In this document: piece after piece, positions 44,488-53,139 of the stretch
How positions within the stretch are numbered: the first letter of the stretch is position 1
Layout of the letters: the number at the start of each line of letters is the position of its first letter
Assembly: GCA_910579085.1 (NCBI GenBank)
Contig: CAJTRU010000016.1
Span: forward strand, 1 to 59,933
DNA: 59,933 nucleotides
From: an uncultured Lachnospiraceae bacterium
GTDB taxonomy: Bacteria > Bacillota > Clostridia > Lachnospirales > Lachnospiraceae
Direction of reading: 5' to 3'
Translations under genes and position numbers: made by a program
Notes under the pieces: model-generated
Told to the model about the DNA's origin: nothing
The model's input: the letters and a program-made list of their open reading frames with translations, nothing else
Databases searched by the model: none

Positions 44488-44573
44488 ACTTGTCAGCCCA
44501 AAAAGCACATAAGCACTCTCCGTCTGCTATGAACGGTTCTGTAAAGATTATGTGCTTTAGCGGAATGACAAGT
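44488..44573. other. Large imperfect hairpin downstream of the DeoR-type gene
   Basis: ACTTGTCA (44488-44495) pairs with TGACAAGT (44566-44573), and AAAGCACATAA (44502-44512) pairs perfectly with TTATGTGCTTT (44548-44558), leaving a 35-nt apical region with CCGT/ACGG. It begins 2 bp past the DeoR-type stop codon. It could be a terminator, a structured RNA or a recombination site. Confidence 0.6.
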
Positions 44574-44574
44574 T

Positions 44575-44904
44575 TTATAATTCCAGCTTATCGGGTCCGT
44601 ATTTATGTATAATCTGTGCAAGGACTTCCTTATGCCTGTCCTCTGCTTCTTCGTATATTTCCTTTAAAGTTTCAAGCTCCCTTTGTGTTAAAGAATTGAT
44701 ATGCGGATTATAATGCCCTCCCATAAAAACCCCGCCCGCAACACCCGGCTTTGTGTAAATCGGATACGCAAAAGATAGAGCCTGAATGTCGCTTTTTATC
44801 GTGCCAACAGTTACATCAAATTCACTTGCCAGCTCTTTTGTCGTTGCGTGATGCTGGACAATCAGAATACTGATTATCTCATTCCTGCGCTCCGCTGCAT
44901 TCAT
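44575..44904 (-). CDS. DeoR-type HTH regulator, small
   Basis: The N-terminal half (AERRNEIISILIVQHHATTK, SEFDVTVGTIKSDIQALSF) is a DeoR-type winged helix. The C-terminal half (SLTQRELETLKEIYEEAEDR) is a helical tail rather than a sugar-binding domain. At 109 residues it is far shorter than full DeoR regulators and is typical of small regulators on clostridial conjugative elements. AGGAAGGAGG precedes the start. An imperfect dyad (TTGGTAAT...ATTACCCAA) about 40-70 bp upstream may be its operator. Confidence 0.75.
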   Translation of the reverse strand: MNAAERRNEIISILIVQHHATTKELASEFDVTVGTIKSDIQALSFAYPIYTKPGVAGGVFMGGHYNPHINSLTQRELETLKEIYEEAEDRHKEVLAQIIHKYGPDKLEL

Positions 44905-45218
44905 GCTCTACCTCCTTCCTGCGGGTTTTTAAACTCATTCTATTGGTAATCGGTATGATTTTTCTGTACCAATTACCCAAATATTTTTGAGCGTTTTTTT
45001 ATTCTGTTTCGTATTCAATTTATCCTTCTATCTTTTGTTGACTTTCCTCCTGCCGCTTGTTAAAATCTTTAGTGGATAAAATCATAAATTCTTAAAAGTA
45101 CACTCAAACTGCTATGAACCAAAGCAGGGTAATTTTGCCCTGTTCTGGTTGTGGCAGTTTTTTATTTGCCAAAGTAATCCTCTTACAGCCCAAATACCGA
45201 AAGGCTTTACAAAAGACC

Positions 45219-45368
45219 GGGCGGTAACGCCCTTATGTGTTGTAAGACACTCGCCTAAGCTCGTACAACACGCAAACTCCCTACGGGCAGTTTGCAGAAG
45301 AATAGCAAGCACTGCCTATGGACGTCCATAGGCTTCGATTTGCCCAAGTTTCTCCAAGTGGAAACTTG
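45219..45368. other. Candidate origin of transfer (oriT)
   Basis: Five inverted repeats crowd into 150 bp upstream of mobC: GGGCG-GTAA-CGCCC (45219-45232), GTGTTGTA/TACAACAC (45237-45271), GCAAACT/AGTTTGC (45272-45295), the perfect palindrome GCCTATGGACGTCCATAGGC (45314-45333) and CAAGTTTC/GAAACTTG (45345-45368). A further hairpin lies at 45117-45150. A run of dyads just before mobC and the relaxase gene is the usual oriT setting. The nic site is not identified. Confidence 0.7.
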
Positions 45369-45534
45369 AGAAAATCGGCTTGCAGAGGGCACATCCCCCT
45401 GACCCCCTTTGCGCTCCAAAATCCGGAAATTACCTCTACGGAATTTGTGAATTTTTACGCTTGAAAAACCTCCCTGCCGGATACGGCATATTGCAAAAAA
45501 CAGATCATTTTTAATGAAAGGAGCTTCCCAAACA

Positions 45535-45876
45535 ATGGAGAACAGAGTGCGCCAAAACCGCTTGACCTTACGCCTGAGCGATGATGAACTTTACATACTG
45601 GAGCAGAAATTCAAAACCTCCAATATGAAAGACAAATCTTCTTTCCTACGGCACCTGATCATATACGGTTATGTCTATGACATTGACTATTCAGAGCTTC
45701 GGGAATACAATGCTGCGCTTGCTAAAATCGGGAACAACTTAAACCAGATTGCAAAGCGCATGAATGCCACAGGTAACGTATACAAAGCCGATGTAAAAGA
45801 AGTAAAGGAGCTGATGCAAAAGGTATGGCATACACAAAAATCCATGCTATCACGGCAACCGTCAATAAAGCAGTAG
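45535..45876 (+). CDS. mobC: MobC-type relaxosome accessory protein
   Basis: The protein (about 113 residues) has an N-terminal ribbon-helix-helix (LTLRLSDDELYILEQKFKTS) and the MobC tail LAKIGNNLNQIAKRMNATG with VKEVKELMQKVW. MobC helps melt oriT and places the relaxase. AAAGGAG lies 11 nt before the ATG at 45535; an ATG at 45514 precedes that site. Its end overlaps the relaxase gene by 52 bp, a standard mobC-mobA arrangement. Confidence 0.9.
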   Translation: MENRVRQNRLTLRLSDDELYILEQKFKTSNMKDKSSFLRHLIIYGYVYDIDYSELREYNAALAKIGNNLNQIAKRMNATGNVYKADVKEVKELMQKVWHTQKSMLSRQPSIKQ

Positions 45877-47225
45877 ACTACATCTGCAACCCCGCCAAAA
45901 CTGATGAGGGCATACTGATTTCTTCTTATGGTTGCAGCCCTGAAACCGCCGCCTATGATTTCAAATTTGCGCTGTCAAAAACCAGCCAGTCCAGTCCAAA
46001 CAAAGCCTATCATCTGATACAGTCTTTTCTCCCTGGTGAAGTTTCTTATAAGGAAGCCCACCAGATAGGCGTGGAGCTTGCCGACAAACTTTTAGAGGGC
46101 AAATATTCCTATGTTGTCACTACGCATATTGACAAAGGACACGTCCATAACCACATCATTTTCTGCGCCGCTGATAACATAAACCATGAGAAATACCACG
46201 ACTGTAAAAAGACCTATTACAACATCCGCAATCTGAGTGACACCCTCTGCAGGGAGCATGAATTATCCGTTATCACTCCTGGAGAAAAGCGTGGCAAAAC
46301 TTACAAGGAATGGCAGGCTGGCAAAAATGGTTCCGCATGGAAAGAACAGTTAAAAGCCGACATTGACGAAGCAATAAAAAATGCTGAAACTTACGAGGAC
46401 TGCATTGAGCTGATCCGGGCAAAAGGCTACGAAATCAAAGGCGAGGACTTCGGAGAAAAGGCGCATAAATTTATCTCATTCCGTCCTCTGGACAGGGAGC
46501 GTTTTATCCGTGGCAATGCAAAGTCTTTAGGTGCGGAGTACACCAAAGAACGGATCAAGGAGCGCATCACAGAAAAGGCACTTGTAAAGGATAAAAAGCG
46601 TGTTCCGTTCCCTACCAGAAAAAAGCCCATTGTCAAAGATTATTCAAAGAAAAATCTCATTGACACCACCGAGGAAAAATTCACACAAAGCCCCGGTTTG
46701 AAACATTGGGCAGACATCCAAAATCTTAAAATTGCCGCCGCAAGCTACAGTCAGGCAGGCTCCATAGCAGAGCTTGAAAAGCAGATCGCCGCCAAGTCCA
46801 CACTGGCAAAAACAGCCCGTGAGAGCCTTGTGGAAACCGAGCGCCAGCTAAAGGATTTCGGGCAGGTTTTGAAGTATGCAGAGCAGTACAAAACCAACCA
46901 TATCTATCATGTGCGCTACCAGAAGTCCAAGGACAAAGACGCTTACCTGCGCCGCCATGAAACAGAGCTTATCCTTCATGACGGTGCTGAAAATATGCTG
47001 AAGCGTTTTGGCATCAATCCGAAGAATATTGATGTTGAAAAACTCCGCAGCGATTACAATGCACTCTATTCCAAAAAGCAGGCTTTACAGAAAACCTATA
47101 AATCTGCTGAGAAAGAAACTGCTGACCTTAACCGGAAACTGGATAACCTCAACCAATATCTTGCCCGCACTCCAGGACAGCAGGTTGTTGACAAAAAAAT
47201 TGATAAAAGCACACAATCTCTCTAA
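45825..47225 (+). CDS. mobA: MobA/VirD2-family relaxase
   Basis: Residues 1-250 form the MOBP-type nicking domain: AITATVNKAVDYICNPAKT with the catalytic Tyr region, YHLIQSFLPGEVSYKEAHQI and the His triad in VVTTHIDKGHVHNHIIF, then CKKTYYNIRNLSDTLCREH. The remaining 210 residues are Lys/Glu-rich and coiled (LEKQIAAKSTLAKTARESLV), ending in a linker. It nicks oriT and leads the strand into the recipient. At 466 residues it is complete. A strong terminator follows 15 bp after the stop. Confidence 0.93.
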   Translation: MAYTKIHAITATVNKAVDYICNPAKTDEGILISSYGCSPETAAYDFKFALSKTSQSSPNKAYHLIQSFLPGEVSYKEAHQIGVELADKLLEGKYSYVVTTHIDKGHVHNHIIFCAADNINHEKYHDCKKTYYNIRNLSDTLCREHELSVITPGEKRGKTYKEWQAGKNGSAWKEQLKADIDEAIKNAETYEDCIELIRAKGYEIKGEDFGEKAHKFISFRPLDRERFIRGNAKSLGAEYTKERIKERITEKALVKDKKRVPFPTRKKPIVKDYSKKNLIDTTEEKFTQSPGLKHWADIQNLKIAAASYSQAGSIAELEKQIAAKSTLAKTARESLVETERQLKDFGQVLKYAEQYKTNHIYHVRYQKSKDKDAYLRRHETELILHDGAENMLKRFGINPKNIDVEKLRSDYNALYSKKQALQKTYKSAEKETADLNRKLDNLNQYLARTPGQQVVDKKIDKSTQSL

Positions 47226-47239
47226 ATTCGACATTTAAA

Positions 47240-47286
47240 AAGGGTGTATCGCAACGAGGTTTTTTCCTTCATTGCGATACACCCTT
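47240..47286. terminator. Strong terminator after the relaxase gene
   Basis: A perfect 14-bp stem, AAGGGTGTATCGCA with TGCGATACACCCTT, encloses a loop of about 19 nt. It ends the mobC-mobA message. Confidence 0.85.
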
Positions 47287-47445
47287 ATATGTGTGGCAAA
47301 TCCCATATTCTGTTCAGTTTTATTTTTTATGTTATGTCTTTTCCTATATCGTTCTTTCATGTACTCTATTTCACTTTCAAACTGTATTTTGATGCAATTC
47401 ACGTTTGACGATGTGTACTGTAAACTACTATCGAGGTGAATCACA

Positions 47446-47775
47446 ATGAATAACGCTAAACAAAATCTAGCTTCTGCAGTGCGTGAAGCCCGTACAGAGC
47501 TTGGACTTTCACAGGAAAAGCTGGCTGAAATCCTGAATATCGACTCACGTACCATACTTAACATTGAAGCAGGACGTGGCAACCCTAAGTTTGAAAAGCT
47601 GTACCCTATAATTACATATCTGAAAATACCAGCAAGTAAAATCTTCGATCCAGATTATAAAGACGAAACACCAAATCTTCAGAAGCTCATTGCCCTGCAA
47701 AAAGACTGTACAGAGCAGGAAGCTGCCAACTTAATACCTATGGTTCGCTATCTTCTTGATCTGTTGCGGAAGTAA
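47446..47775 (+). CDS. XRE-family small regulator
   Basis: Residues 8-63 are a Cro/C1 helix-turn-helix (AVREARTELGLSQEKLAEIL, SRTILNIEAGRGNPKFEKL). The rest (KLIALQKDCTEQEAANLIPM) is a helical tail with no sensor domain. It is a typical accessory regulator of mobile elements. AGGTGAATCACA lies before the ATG at 47446. It stands alone between two terminators, which suggests independent control of the element or neighbouring cargo. Confidence 0.85.
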   Translation: MNNAKQNLASAVREARTELGLSQEKLAEILNIDSRTILNIEAGRGNPKFEKLYPIITYLKIPASKIFDPDYKDETPNLQKLIALQKDCTEQEAANLIPMVRYLLDLLRK

Positions 47776-47843
47776 AACACCACTCTGTCATTTCATCCCT
47801 ATCCCCAAATAATTATTTCTGTATCGTCTTAAAAACGTAAAGA

Positions 47844-47869
47844 CATCTATTGGTATCTTCCAATAGATG
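47844..47869. terminator. Terminator between XRE and MATE genes
   Basis: CATCTATTGG and CCAATAGATG pair perfectly around a 6-nt loop, followed by CCTCTCTTTTC. It lies between two convergent stops. Confidence 0.8.
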
Positions 47870-47909
47870 CCTCTCTTTTCACTGATAAACCATGTTTTAT
47901 TTAGTTATT

Positions 47910-49259
47910 TCATACTTTCTCTGTTAATATTTCTTCCTGTTTTCTTGCAATATGCTTAAAATACAGAAATCGAATTAGCAATCCGCCTAACCAACCCACA
48001 GGAGCAGCAATCCAAATGCCACGATAAGCTAATTCCGTACCAGATAATATGATAGCTGTGGGAACCTGCAAAAGACACAGAGAACCAACTGAAGCAATCA
48101 TTGGAACAAATGATTTTCCATATCCCAACAACAAACCATTCAATATCTGCATCGCTGCAAAAACCAAGTAAAACACAGATACCGTCCGCAGGTAGCCATT
48201 CCCAATCTGTACAACATTTGGATCACGATTAAACAGGGATATAAAGACAGAAGGAAACAGACATATCACAATAGAAATAAGAACGGAAATACCCACTCCC
48301 ATAACCAAAGCTGATTTTCCGCCTTTTATTACCCTGTCAAATTTCTTTGCTCCATAATTTTGAGCTGTAAAGTTTGTCATGGCGTGTCCCAAATTCAAGG
48401 CTGGCATTTCTGCAAAAGAATCTACCTTAGAAGCCGCAGTATACGCCGCCATACAATCAGTCCCAAAACCGTTAATTAAAAACTGTATGGACATAAACCC
48501 AACGCTCACAAATACCTGTTGTAACATGGCAGGTGTCCCAATTACTAAACTTTTTTTCAATTCATGGCAATCAAGCTGCAAATTCCAGAAGCGAATGAAT
48601 AATTCCGGGTAACGCCATTGCATATAAAACATACAAGTTAAAAATGAAAAAGTCTGTGCTATTACTGTTGCAATTGCTGCTCCAGCAACTCCCCATTTTA
48701 ATGTAGTGATAAAGAAAATATCCAATACGATATTGATCAGTGTTGCTACAATCAAAATGTAAGTCGGTGTCTTAGAATCTCCCACTCCTCTTAAAATATT
48801 TGTCAAAGAATTATATGCAAATGTAGGAATCACACCAATGAATACAATTTTCAAGTAACTATTGGCGATTGTCAGCAGATTCTCAGGAACCCGAAACATT
48901 ACCAATATCTGATAAGACCAGCATACTCCGGCAACCGCTATCAAAATAGAAAGCACTATTGAAAACAGGAAACCTGTATCAATTACTTTCTTTATCTGCT
49001 GCATGTTTTTGGCTCCAAAATAACGGGAAATCAGAACACTTGCCCCCAAAGATATACCACTTGAGAGTGCAATTAGCAAAAAATTAATCTGATAGCTGAA
49101 TCCCACTGCTGCAAGGCTCTCTTTTCCTAAAAAATTTCCGACAATTACGCTGTCGGCTACGTTATAAAGTTGTTGAAATAAGTTCCCTACTAATATAGGC
49201 AGAGAAAAATATAAAATTGTTTTCAACTCGCTACCTTGTGTTAAATCTTTCATTAGCAT
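47910..49259 (-). CDS. MATE-family efflux transporter
   Basis: The 449-residue protein has twelve membrane segments in two pseudo-repeats. It starts TILYFSLPILVGNLFQQLYN and NFLGKESLAAVGFSY, the N-terminal MATE signature, and the second half begins SLVIGTPAMLQQVFVSVGF. Such pumps export drugs or metabolites with Na+ or H+ exchange. It is the last gene of the lrp-aminotransferase-mate operon, 27 bp after the aminotransferase, so it probably exports the compound handled by that enzyme or its toxic analogue. Confidence 0.92.
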   Translation of the reverse strand: MLMKDLTQGSELKTILYFSLPILVGNLFQQLYNVADSVIVGNFLGKESLAAVGFSYQINFLLIALSSGISLGASVLISRYFGAKNMQQIKKVIDTGFLFSIVLSILIAVAGVCWSYQILVMFRVPENLLTIANSYLKIVFIGVIPTFAYNSLTNILRGVGDSKTPTYILIVATLINIVLDIFFITTLKWGVAGAAIATVIAQTFSFLTCMFYMQWRYPELFIRFWNLQLDCHELKKSLVIGTPAMLQQVFVSVGFMSIQFLINGFGTDCMAAYTAASKVDSFAEMPALNLGHAMTNFTAQNYGAKKFDRVIKGGKSALVMGVGISVLISIVICLFPSVFISLFNRDPNVVQIGNGYLRTVSVFYLVFAAMQILNGLLLGYGKSFVPMIASVGSLCLLQVPTAIILSGTELAYRGIWIAAPVGWLGGLLIRFLYFKHIARKQEEILTEKV

Positions 49260-49286
49260 CCTCCATTATTGTTTTATTATAAATTG

Positions 49287-50516
49287 TCATATTTTTGTAA
49301 TATTCGTTTTAGTCGTATAAGCAAGCAATCTATTTCTCTTAATATCATTCCCCGCCTCTCGTTTTTTCCGAAGATAACGTTCTATCCTCATAAATGCCTC
49401 CTTTAATTCATCAATGGAATACGCATAGGAAATTCGGATAAACCCTTCACCCGATTCACCAAAGGCATTTCCTGGAACAACAGCTACCTTTTCCTGATCC
49501 AATAAATCCATAGCAAACTCTTCGCTGGACATTCCAAACTCACGAATATCAGGGAACATATAGAAAGCGCCTTCTGGTTCAAAACATGGAAGCCCTAAAC
49601 GATTCAACTCGTGATACAGATAGCGTCGGCGCTGATTATAAGATTCTCTCATATATGCCGCATCCTGTTCGCCATTTTTCATTGCTTCAATTGCTGCATA
49701 TTGACTTACTGTCGGCGCACACATGATTACATATTGGTGTACCTTTGTCATCTGCTCCATAATTTCTTTATGCGCAAACACATATCCCAAACGCCATCCT
49801 GTCATTGCAAAATTTTTTGAAAAACCATTTATCAGGATTGTCCTGTCTTTCATTCCCGGAAGGCTGGCAATACTTACATGTTCTCTCCCATAGGTAAGTT
49901 CGCTGTATATTTCATCAGAAATTACCAGCAAATTATGCTTTTTAATTACTTCTGCCAATTCCATCAGATCACTCTTTTCCATGATTGCCCCAGTCGGATT
50001 GTTGGGATATGACAGAATTAGAACTTTACTGTGCTGAGTAATTACATCTTCAAGCTGTTTTCCGGTTAAACGGAATTGATTCTCCGCCTTTAATTCAATC
50101 GGTACTGGAATTCCATCCGCCATCACAATACACGGCAAATATGAAACAAAGCTGGGTTCAATATACAGTATCTCATCACCCGGATTGATCATCGTCCGCA
50201 GTGCTATGTCAATCGCCTCACTGCCGCCGACTGTAACCAGAATTTCATTATTTGGATTGTATGTCAATCCAATCCGTCTTTCTGTATAATTGCATATTTC
50301 CTCCCGAAGATTGCATAAACCACTGTTTGCAGTATAAAAAGTTTTGCCTGACTGCATGGCACGGATTCCTGCCTCACGGATATGATATGGTGTTGCAAAA
50401 TCCGGTTCTCCTACTCCAAGAGATATAACACCTGGAATTTCATTGGCAACATCAAAGAATTTCCGGATTCCTGACGGTTTCAGTTGTAATACCTTTTGAG
50501 ATAACAATTCCTTCAT
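49287..50516 (-). CDS. Class I/II PLP aminotransferase
   Basis: The 409-residue protein follows aspartate-aminotransferase fold type I: SLGVGEPDFATPYHIREA, substrate and PLP contacts in LSYPNNPTGAIMEKSDL, VISDEIYSELTY, and Schiff-base Lys in INGFSKNFAMTGWRLGY. The final 20 residues are basic and unusual. It moves an amino group between an amino acid and a keto acid in the cytoplasm. It overlaps the Lrp-type gene by 4 bp, so its synthesis is coupled to that regulator. Confidence 0.92.
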   Translation of the reverse strand: MKELLSQKVLQLKPSGIRKFFDVANEIPGVISLGVGEPDFATPYHIREAGIRAMQSGKTFYTANSGLCNLREEICNYTERRIGLTYNPNNEILVTVGGSEAIDIALRTMINPGDEILYIEPSFVSYLPCIVMADGIPVPIELKAENQFRLTGKQLEDVITQHSKVLILSYPNNPTGAIMEKSDLMELAEVIKKHNLLVISDEIYSELTYGREHVSIASLPGMKDRTILINGFSKNFAMTGWRLGYVFAHKEIMEQMTKVHQYVIMCAPTVSQYAAIEAMKNGEQDAAYMRESYNQRRRYLYHELNRLGLPCFEPEGAFYMFPDIREFGMSSEEFAMDLLDQEKVAVVPGNAFGESGEGFIRISYAYSIDELKEAFMRIERYLRKKREAGNDIKRNRLLAYTTKTNITKI

Positions 50517-51007
50517 GGTGTCACCACCATTCTTTCATCCGGCCTTCCCATGTCAAAATCTACACCTAGCTCTTTATATTTTGTTAAGGTAAAGTGAGTT
50601 GTTGTGCTTTGTACTTCCTCAATGGACGCCAATTTGCCAGACACAAAAAGAGAAATCTCTTTTAAGTTCTTTCCCCTTACCATTACAAGGAAATCATAGG
50701 CTCCTGACATCAGGTAAAGCGTAACTACCTGTGAAAACTCTTTAATCTTTTCTGCCAGCTTTTGATAGCCATCTCCTCCCTGGGGTGTTACTCTCAGTTC
50801 CACAAATGCCGTGACATCTTCATAACCTACCTTATCCCAATCAATCAAGGTATGGTAGCCACAAATGATGTGTGTACTCTCCAAGTCTGCAATTTCCATA
50901 TGAACTTTTTCTTCTGACACACCCAACATGATTGCAATCTCCTGATCGGTAAGCCTGCTGTTATTTTCAAGCACCTTTAAAATCTGTTCTGATAAACCAT
51001 TTTCCAT
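50513..51007 (-). CDS. Lrp/AsnC-family regulator
   Basis: The protein (about 164 residues) has an N-terminal HTH (QILKVLENNSRLTDQEIAIM, SEEKVHMEIADLESTHII) and a RAM-type effector domain (VTAFVELRVTPQGGDGYQK, VVTLYLMSGAYDFLVMVRGK). Members bind amino acids and switch amino-acid metabolism and export. GGAGGAG lies 8 nt before the ATG at 51007. It heads the operon and faces the MocR gene across a shared promoter region. Confidence 0.9.
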   Translation of the reverse strand: MENGLSEQILKVLENNSRLTDQEIAIMLGVSEEKVHMEIADLESTHIICGYHTLIDWDKVGYEDVTAFVELRVTPQGGDGYQKLAEKIKEFSQVVTLYLMSGAYDFLVMVRGKNLKEISLFVSGKLASIEEVQSTTTHFTLTKYKELGVDFDMGRPDERMVVTP

Positions 51008-51022
51008 ACTTTTCTCCTCCAA

Positions 51023-51091
51023 AAACATACAATATAACCAATCTAAACATTACTATTGACTTTGTATGTTTTCAACCTTAAAATTGTATGC
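51023..51091. promoter_or_regulatory. Divergent promoter region with TTGTATG operator repeats
   Basis: The mocR promoter is TTGACT (51057-51062) and TAAAAT (51080-51085), 17 bp apart. TTGTATG stands at 51063-51069 and again at 51085-51091, 22 bp start to start, and in inverted form (CATACAA) at 51027-51033. Two direct repeats two helical turns apart overlapping a promoter fit MocR-type binding. Confidence 0.65.
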
Positions 51092-51117
51092 AAGACAATA
51101 TTGTGAGGTGAACCCGT

Positions 51118-52527
51118 ATGCCAGTTAATTCATTTGAAAACTATCCAATGAACTGGAAACCTGATAAACAATTGCTAAAATTTCCTGTCTATATTTCTTT
51201 GGCTGAGCTTTTAGAACAGGATATTATGAGTGGCAGACTCCTGGCTAACACGCAGCTTCCCCCTCAACGGGAACTGGCTGATTTTTTAGACGTAAATCTA
51301 AGTACCATTACCCGTGCTTTCAAACGGTGTGAAACAAAAGGTCTGATTTATGCCGTAATTGGAAAAGGAACTTACGTTTCCCCAAACGCTGCCCTGCCTG
51401 TTCTGAATATCCCGGAAAAGCATCCATATATTGAACTCGGCCCCATCAGACCCTATTACCAGTTTAATACTGATGTTGCAGATGCCGCCCGCAGGATTTT
51501 ACAGGGTACATATTCCGATAAACTGTTTGAATTTGAACTTACTTCCGGAAATGACCGCCATCGAAAGATCGCTGCAACATGGCTGTCAGAATTTCAGATC
51601 ACTACTTCTGCCGACCATATCATTTTGGCTTCTGGTACACAGAACGCTCTTGCTATTGCACTGTTATCTTTGTTCAAAGCAGGTGATAAGATCATCACTG
51701 ATGTCTACACTTATTCAAATTTTATCAGTCTGGCAAATCAGTTAGGCATCCAGCTTATTTCTGCTGCCGCAGACCATGAAGGGATGCTGCCGGAGAATCT
51801 GGAAAAGCAATGTAAACTAATGGATATAAAAGGAATCTATCTAATGCCGTCCTACCATAATCCTACAAGTATTACCATGTCATCCCAGCGTAGACAGGAA
51901 ATAAGCCGTATTATAAAAGAACAGGACATAACGCTGATAGAAGATGACACCTACGGGTTTATGACAAAAGATAAATTGCCCCCACTCGCAACCTTGATTC
52001 CTGAAAATACAATCTATGTACATGGTCTGTCCAAATCTCTTTCTGCAGGACTAAGGATTGCCTATGTGGTGGTTCCTGACAAGTACCAAAAGCTGTTTTA
52101 TACCACAGCCAACAATATTACACTGAAAATCCCCCTGCTGAATGCTGAAATCGCAAGCGAACTGATTGCAAGTGGAGTTGCTAAAGAAATCATAAAAAAG
52201 AAATGTATGCTTTCAGAGGAACGTAATCGGTTATATGCAAAATATTTCCCGGAATATATCTCTGAAAATCCTTATGGTTTTTTTCAATGGCTTCCTTTAC
52301 CAAGTGGCACTGACGGATATCATTTTGAAGTACAGGCCGGAAAACTTGGAGTAAAGGTATTGTGTTCAGACCGCTTTGCAATAGGGGACTCTTCCAAATT
52401 TTCTGCAATTCGCATAGCCACCTGTTCTCCGTGGACAATGGGAGAACTGGAAACAGGCTTAAAAAGCATTCGGCAAATCATAGAAGATAATCAGATGCTC
52501 ATCCGGCGAGAAGATTTTATCATTTGA
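51118..52527 (+). CDS. MocR-family regulator (GntR HTH fused to aminotransferase domain)
   Basis: Residues 20-95 are a GntR winged helix (LAELLEQDIMSGRLLANTQL, PPQRELADFLDVNLSTITR, GLIYAVIGKGTYVS). Residues 120-469 are a fold type I PLP domain with LASGTQNALAIAL, MPSYHNPTSITMS, LIEDDTYGF and the PLP-binding Lys in VHGLSKSLSAGLRIAYVV. MocR proteins sense PLP or an amino compound bound to it. It faces the lrp-aminotransferase-MATE operon and probably controls it and itself through the repeats in between. Confidence 0.9.
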   Translation: MPVNSFENYPMNWKPDKQLLKFPVYISLAELLEQDIMSGRLLANTQLPPQRELADFLDVNLSTITRAFKRCETKGLIYAVIGKGTYVSPNAALPVLNIPEKHPYIELGPIRPYYQFNTDVADAARRILQGTYSDKLFEFELTSGNDRHRKIAATWLSEFQITTSADHIILASGTQNALAIALLSLFKAGDKIITDVYTYSNFISLANQLGIQLISAAADHEGMLPENLEKQCKLMDIKGIYLMPSYHNPTSITMSSQRRQEISRIIKEQDITLIEDDTYGFMTKDKLPPLATLIPENTIYVHGLSKSLSAGLRIAYVVVPDKYQKLFYTTANNITLKIPLLNAEIASELIASGVAKEIIKKKCMLSEERNRLYAKYFPEYISENPYGFFQWLPLPSGTDGYHFEVQAGKLGVKVLCSDRFAIGDSSKFSAIRIATCSPWTMGELETGLKSIRQIIEDNQMLIRREDFII

Positions 52528-52640
52528 TAAGTTCTATTATTAAAATGCATCTTAACCGTATAGAACGTGCCTAATTTTCGCTTGAAAATGGTGTATTTTG
52601 ATATTTTAGGATATCTATCATATTCTCTACTACTATAAAA

Positions 52641-52688
52641 AAACAGGCTTTTCTATTCCCACATCAAAAGTGGGAAGGAAGCCTGTTT
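52641..52688. terminator. Terminator, related to the one at 56865-56910
   Basis: AAACAGGCTT pairs with AAGCCTGTTT, with inner TCCCAC/GTGGGA. Sequence and flanks match those after the zinc-ribbon gene at 56.9 kb, so it is a second copy of the same unit. Confidence 0.85.
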
Positions 52689-52698
52689 CTGTTACATT

Positions 52699-52734
52699 TT
52701 AATCTACAACTTCAAACTGTTCAAATTCTTTATG
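52699..52734 (-). pseudogene. TnpW-like C-terminal remnant
   Basis: HKEFEQFEVVD and stop corresponds to DEEFEELELIEAD at the end of the TnpW gene at 56921-57127, with the same distance to the matching terminator. Only the tail survives. The gap 52528-52803 otherwise holds the terminator and nothing else. Confidence 0.7.
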
Positions 52735-52803
52735 CCACAACCAAATCTCAATAAATTCTGTTTTTATCAGTAGCCCCTTCAAAGTGCGTACTGCACATTC
52801 TCC

Positions 52804-53139
52804 TTAAATACAAATTTCCGCTGTATATGTATAATCTGTATAGTCCCCGATTCCTCTGAAATCTGTAACGGTTTTTACAATGTAGTATATGCCTGGTTCC
52901 AGCTTTCCATAAAGCCACTCAAAGTTAATTACTTTTTCATAGTGAGAATCTTTTTGAATCATATATGTCTCTAAAGTAAAAGCGGTATTGTCAATTACTT
53001 CATCCAGTTTTCTCCACTCTCCTGTTTCTTCATCTTTCATTTTCAAGCAAAAATACGATCCACACTGTATATTTTTATCTGTATCATCCATAATTTTAAC
53101 AGTTACGTTAATATCGGAGCATTCCGTTACTTTTCCTAA
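52804..53139 (-). pseudogene. Ig-like (Big_14-type) domain fragment
   Basis: The frame reads from just after the stop of the next gene upstream: TECSDINVTVKIMDDTDKNI, CLKMKDEETGEWRKLDEVID, INFEWLYGKLEPGIYYIVKT, DYTYTAEICI. This resembles the C-terminal Ig-like domain found in some clostridial lipoproteins, here without the signal peptide or front. The only ATG (53091) lacks a ribosome site. A truncated leftover from rearrangement is most likely. Confidence 0.55.
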
